Shown here one piece after another: positions 42,046 through 43,299 of a DNA stretch of 43,299 bases. The position numbers were made by a program, and so were the translations under genes. The notes below the pieces were generated by a model. That model was not told where the DNA came from, did not search any database, and saw only the letters and a list, made by a program, of their open reading frames with translations. The stretch's first letter is position 1. Every line of letters starts with the position of its first letter. Source of the DNA: Synergistota bacterium (GTDB taxonomy: Bacteria; Synergistota; GBS-1); the NCBI GenBank assembly GCA_025060595.1, contig JANXBX010000015.1, positions 1-43,299 on the forward strand. The letters run 5' to 3'.

Positions 42046-42357
42046 TTGGCGATCCGTCCCATAGACATGCAGGTACTTGTAGGAAAGCTATACGAGGTGG
42101 GAAGGGTTCAGCATCAGGAGGATCAGGCTTCCTTGGTCTCTCATCAGGCTTTCGCTTCAGAATTTAGAGAAAGGACGGAGAAAGAAAGGGTGCAAGTTCA
42201 AGCTACCTATAGGGGTGAGGGGCAGAAGGTTGAAGAGGAAAGAAGGGGAAGCGGGAGCGGTTATACTCCTTCACGGAGGAAGCGCCCCCAGAGTAACCTC
42301 TTTGTTTCTGGTGTTAAGGATCCTGTTAAGGGTAAGTTTATAGATATAACCTCTTAA
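42046..42357 (+). CDS. Conserved small flagellar-locus protein, function unknown
   Basis: A 103-residue hydrophilic protein without membrane segments. It begins MAIRPIDMQVLVGKLYEVGRVQH, continues with a Gln/Glu/Arg-rich helical stretch and ends in a basic, Ser/Gly-rich segment and GKFIDITS. Small proteins with a similar IxPIDMQVL start are, as I recall, encoded after fapA in some Bacillota; no function is known to me. TTG 42046 follows a GAGGTGATAGGG region. The position in the run suggests a motility-related role. Confidence 0.65.
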   Translation: MAIRPIDMQVLVGKLYEVGRVQHQEDQASLVSHQAFASEFRERTEKERVQVQATYRGEGQKVEEERRGSGSGYTPSRRKRPQSNLFVSGVKDPVKGKFIDITS

Positions 42358-42359
42358 AG

Positions 42360-42644
42360 ATGCTATTCCTTTTGTTTTTTCTCTTGGGCTTTATAAGTGC
42401 AGTATTTTTGTTTTTCTTAAGAGGGGAAAGGCTTATAAGAGAAGGAGCGTTATTTTTTTATAAAAATAAGAGCCTTTTCAAGCTTAAGGAGGAAATTGAA
42501 GAAGAACTCAAGGATTTATTAAGCGAAATAAAGATGGAAAGGGAAGCTCTTCAGAGCTTAAAATTAGAGGCGAGGTTTTTAGCGGATAAGCTCGAAGCTT
42601 TAATAATAAGAGGAAGCGCGCTTAAAGATAGGGATAGTCAATGA
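42360..42644 (+). CDS. Small single-pass membrane protein with coiled coil
   Basis: A 94-residue protein with a hydrophobic N-terminal helix (MLFLLFFLLGFISAVFLFFL, 1-20) and a charged helical remainder (~35-85) likely to form a coiled coil. I do not recognise a specific family, though the plan resembles the short membrane proteins found near sigD in Bacillota. It starts two bases after the preceding stop and overlaps the pseudopilin-like gene by four bases. Confidence 0.65.
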   Translation: MLFLLFFLLGFISAVFLFFLRGERLIREGALFFYKNKSLFKLKEEIEEELKDLLSEIKMEREALQSLKLEARFLADKLEALIIRGSALKDRDSQ

Positions 42645-43084
42645 AAAAGAGCTTTTTGACTCTCAAAATGGTTATAGCTCTTTTTCTATCATCCTTGATG
42701 GTAGGTATAATTTTCTTTTCCTTTTTAAAGATATTGAGGTTAGCCGATAAGCTTGCTTATTCCGCTTTAGTTCTATCTCAGGATATAAGAAGCTTACAGC
42801 TCTCATCGATTTTGAGCAGAGATTATAGCTATCTTTATATTGACTTTTATAGCTTAAGGAGGTATATATTGAGATATCCAGATTCAAAGGTTATCGAGAG
42901 ATCGCTTCCTCAGGGGGTTAAAATTTTCTCCTCAAGTTTTGGGGGAACGGGTTTTCTCTCCTTTTCTCCATCAGGCTCTCCTCTTAGCGGGGGGTATATA
43001 GGTTTAAGCGATGGTGAAAAGAGGCTTTATGTGGTAATTGCTGTTTTTACAGGTAGGGTAAGGGTTACTGAAAGCTTACCTTAA
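42641..43084 (+). CDS. Divergent minor-pseudopilin-like protein
   Basis: A 147-residue protein. The N-terminus MKKSFLTLKMVIALFLSSLMVGIIFFSFLKI has the short basic leader and long hydrophobic helix of type IV pilins/pseudopilins, but the processing motif G-FTLIE is degraded (SFLTLKM; no Glu5). The C-terminal half (FSPSGSPLSGGYIGLSDGEKRLYVVIAVFTGRVRV) resembles the end of GspH/ComGD-type minor pseudopilins, which finish with TGRvr. No other pilus genes are visible. It may be an unprocessed or repurposed pseudopilin. Family call tentative. Confidence 0.55.
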   Translation: MKKSFLTLKMVIALFLSSLMVGIIFFSFLKILRLADKLAYSALVLSQDIRSLQLSSILSRDYSYLYIDFYSLRRYILRYPDSKVIERSLPQGVKIFSSSFGGTGFLSFSPSGSPLSGGYIGLSDGEKRLYVVIAVFTGRVRVTESLP

Positions 43085-43111
43085 AATTTACTTTCGATGG
43101 GGGTGTTTAGC

Positions 43112-43299
43112 TTGAAGAGCTTAAGAGCTAAGCTTATTTTATGGGGTGTGGTGGTCTCGGTTTTGGGTGTAGGATTGAGTGCCTTCTTGTTATCGGGGAT
43201 ATCCCTTTATCGAATTGAGGAAGCTTACTATTCTGAGGCTCGTGCCATTGCTCATGGGCTTCTTGAGGTATTTAACGCTATTGGGACTACTAACCTTGG
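43112..43299 (+). CDS. Start of a membrane protein, possibly a sensor or chemoreceptor (partial)
   Basis: An open frame runs from TTG 43112 to the window edge (62 codons). GGGGGTG (43099-43105) is six bases upstream. The protein begins MKSLRAKLILWGVVVSVLGVGL, a basic leader with a membrane helix (~8-30), followed by LYRIEEAYYSEARAIAHGLLEVFNA, a helical extracytoplasmic start typical of methyl-accepting chemotaxis proteins or histidine kinases. Too little is present to decide between these. Confidence 0.6.
   Translation, partial: MKSLRAKLILWGVVVSVLGVGLSAFLLSGISLYRIEEAYYSEARAIAHGLLEVFNAIGTTNL

Noticed and set aside
1..43299. Mobile elements, CRISPR arrays, tRNA or rRNA genes
   Set aside because: No transposase, repeat array or RNA-gene pattern seen; the only recombinase is housekeeping XerC.

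Overview
This 43.3 kb window is one almost unbroken run of plus-strand genes. It holds a bacterial flagellar/chemotaxis supercluster preceded by a short block of DNA-processing, tRNA-modification and proteolysis genes. Most genes overlap by a few bases or sit within about 20 bases of each other, so much of the window is probably co-transcribed. No stretch over 300 bases lacks a gene, and I see no tRNA, rRNA, CRISPR array, insertion sequence or prophage. The organism is not identifiable with certainty. CodY, FliY, an FliK-like/FlhB-tail pair, short FlgD and FapA, together with the xerC-hslV-hslU-codY-flgB order, point to Bacillota or a relative with Bacillota-like clusters such as Synergistota. 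Heavy use of AGG/AGA and ATA codons, Lys/Glu-rich proteins and many TTG/GTG starts suggest a thermophile. This is inference.

Region 1 (1-7023): the 3' end of rnhB, an FliK-like protein and a free-standing FlhB C-terminal domain, an HD-GYP protein, YraN, ComM, DprA, a Smg/DUF494 protein and TrmFO. topA, often found between dprA and trmFO, is absent. Region 2 (7030-10577): XerC, HslV, HslU and CodY. A promoter-like TTGACA-N16-TAAAAT lies just before xerC, which has no Shine-Dalgarno sequence.

Region 3 (10627-31753): the basal body, hook, motor, switch and export genes flgB-flgC-fliE-fliF-fliG-fliH-fliI-fliJ-(SLT)-(ylxF/motE-like)-fliK-flgD-flgE-flbD-motA-motB-fliL-fliM-fliY-cheY-fliO-fliP-fliQ-fliR-flhB-flhA. 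Region 4 (31755-40611): flhF, flhG, two PilZ proteins, cheB, cheA, cheC, cheD, a small membrane protein and the flagellar sigma factor fliA. cheW is missing between cheA and cheC. Region 5 (40643-43299): fapA, three small proteins of uncertain function (one pseudopilin-like) and the start of a membrane protein cut by the window edge.

The genes form a mostly complete flagellar pathway. Rod, MS-ring, C-ring, export gate, hook and stator parts are present. CheA/CheB/CheY signalling is paired with CheC/FliY dephosphorylation and CheD. FlhF/FlhG set number and placement, FliA drives late genes, and c-di-GMP input is plausible through HD-GYP and two PilZ proteins. The best leads are: FlhB with the self-cleavage motif NPTH changed to NPVM, alongside a separate FlhB-tail protein; a small membrane protein whose C-terminus resembles the FliG-binding tail of FliF; a 13-15 bp hairpin that hides the flgB ribosome binding site, with weaker versions at fliG and flgE; and a PilZ gene that appears to start at AUU.
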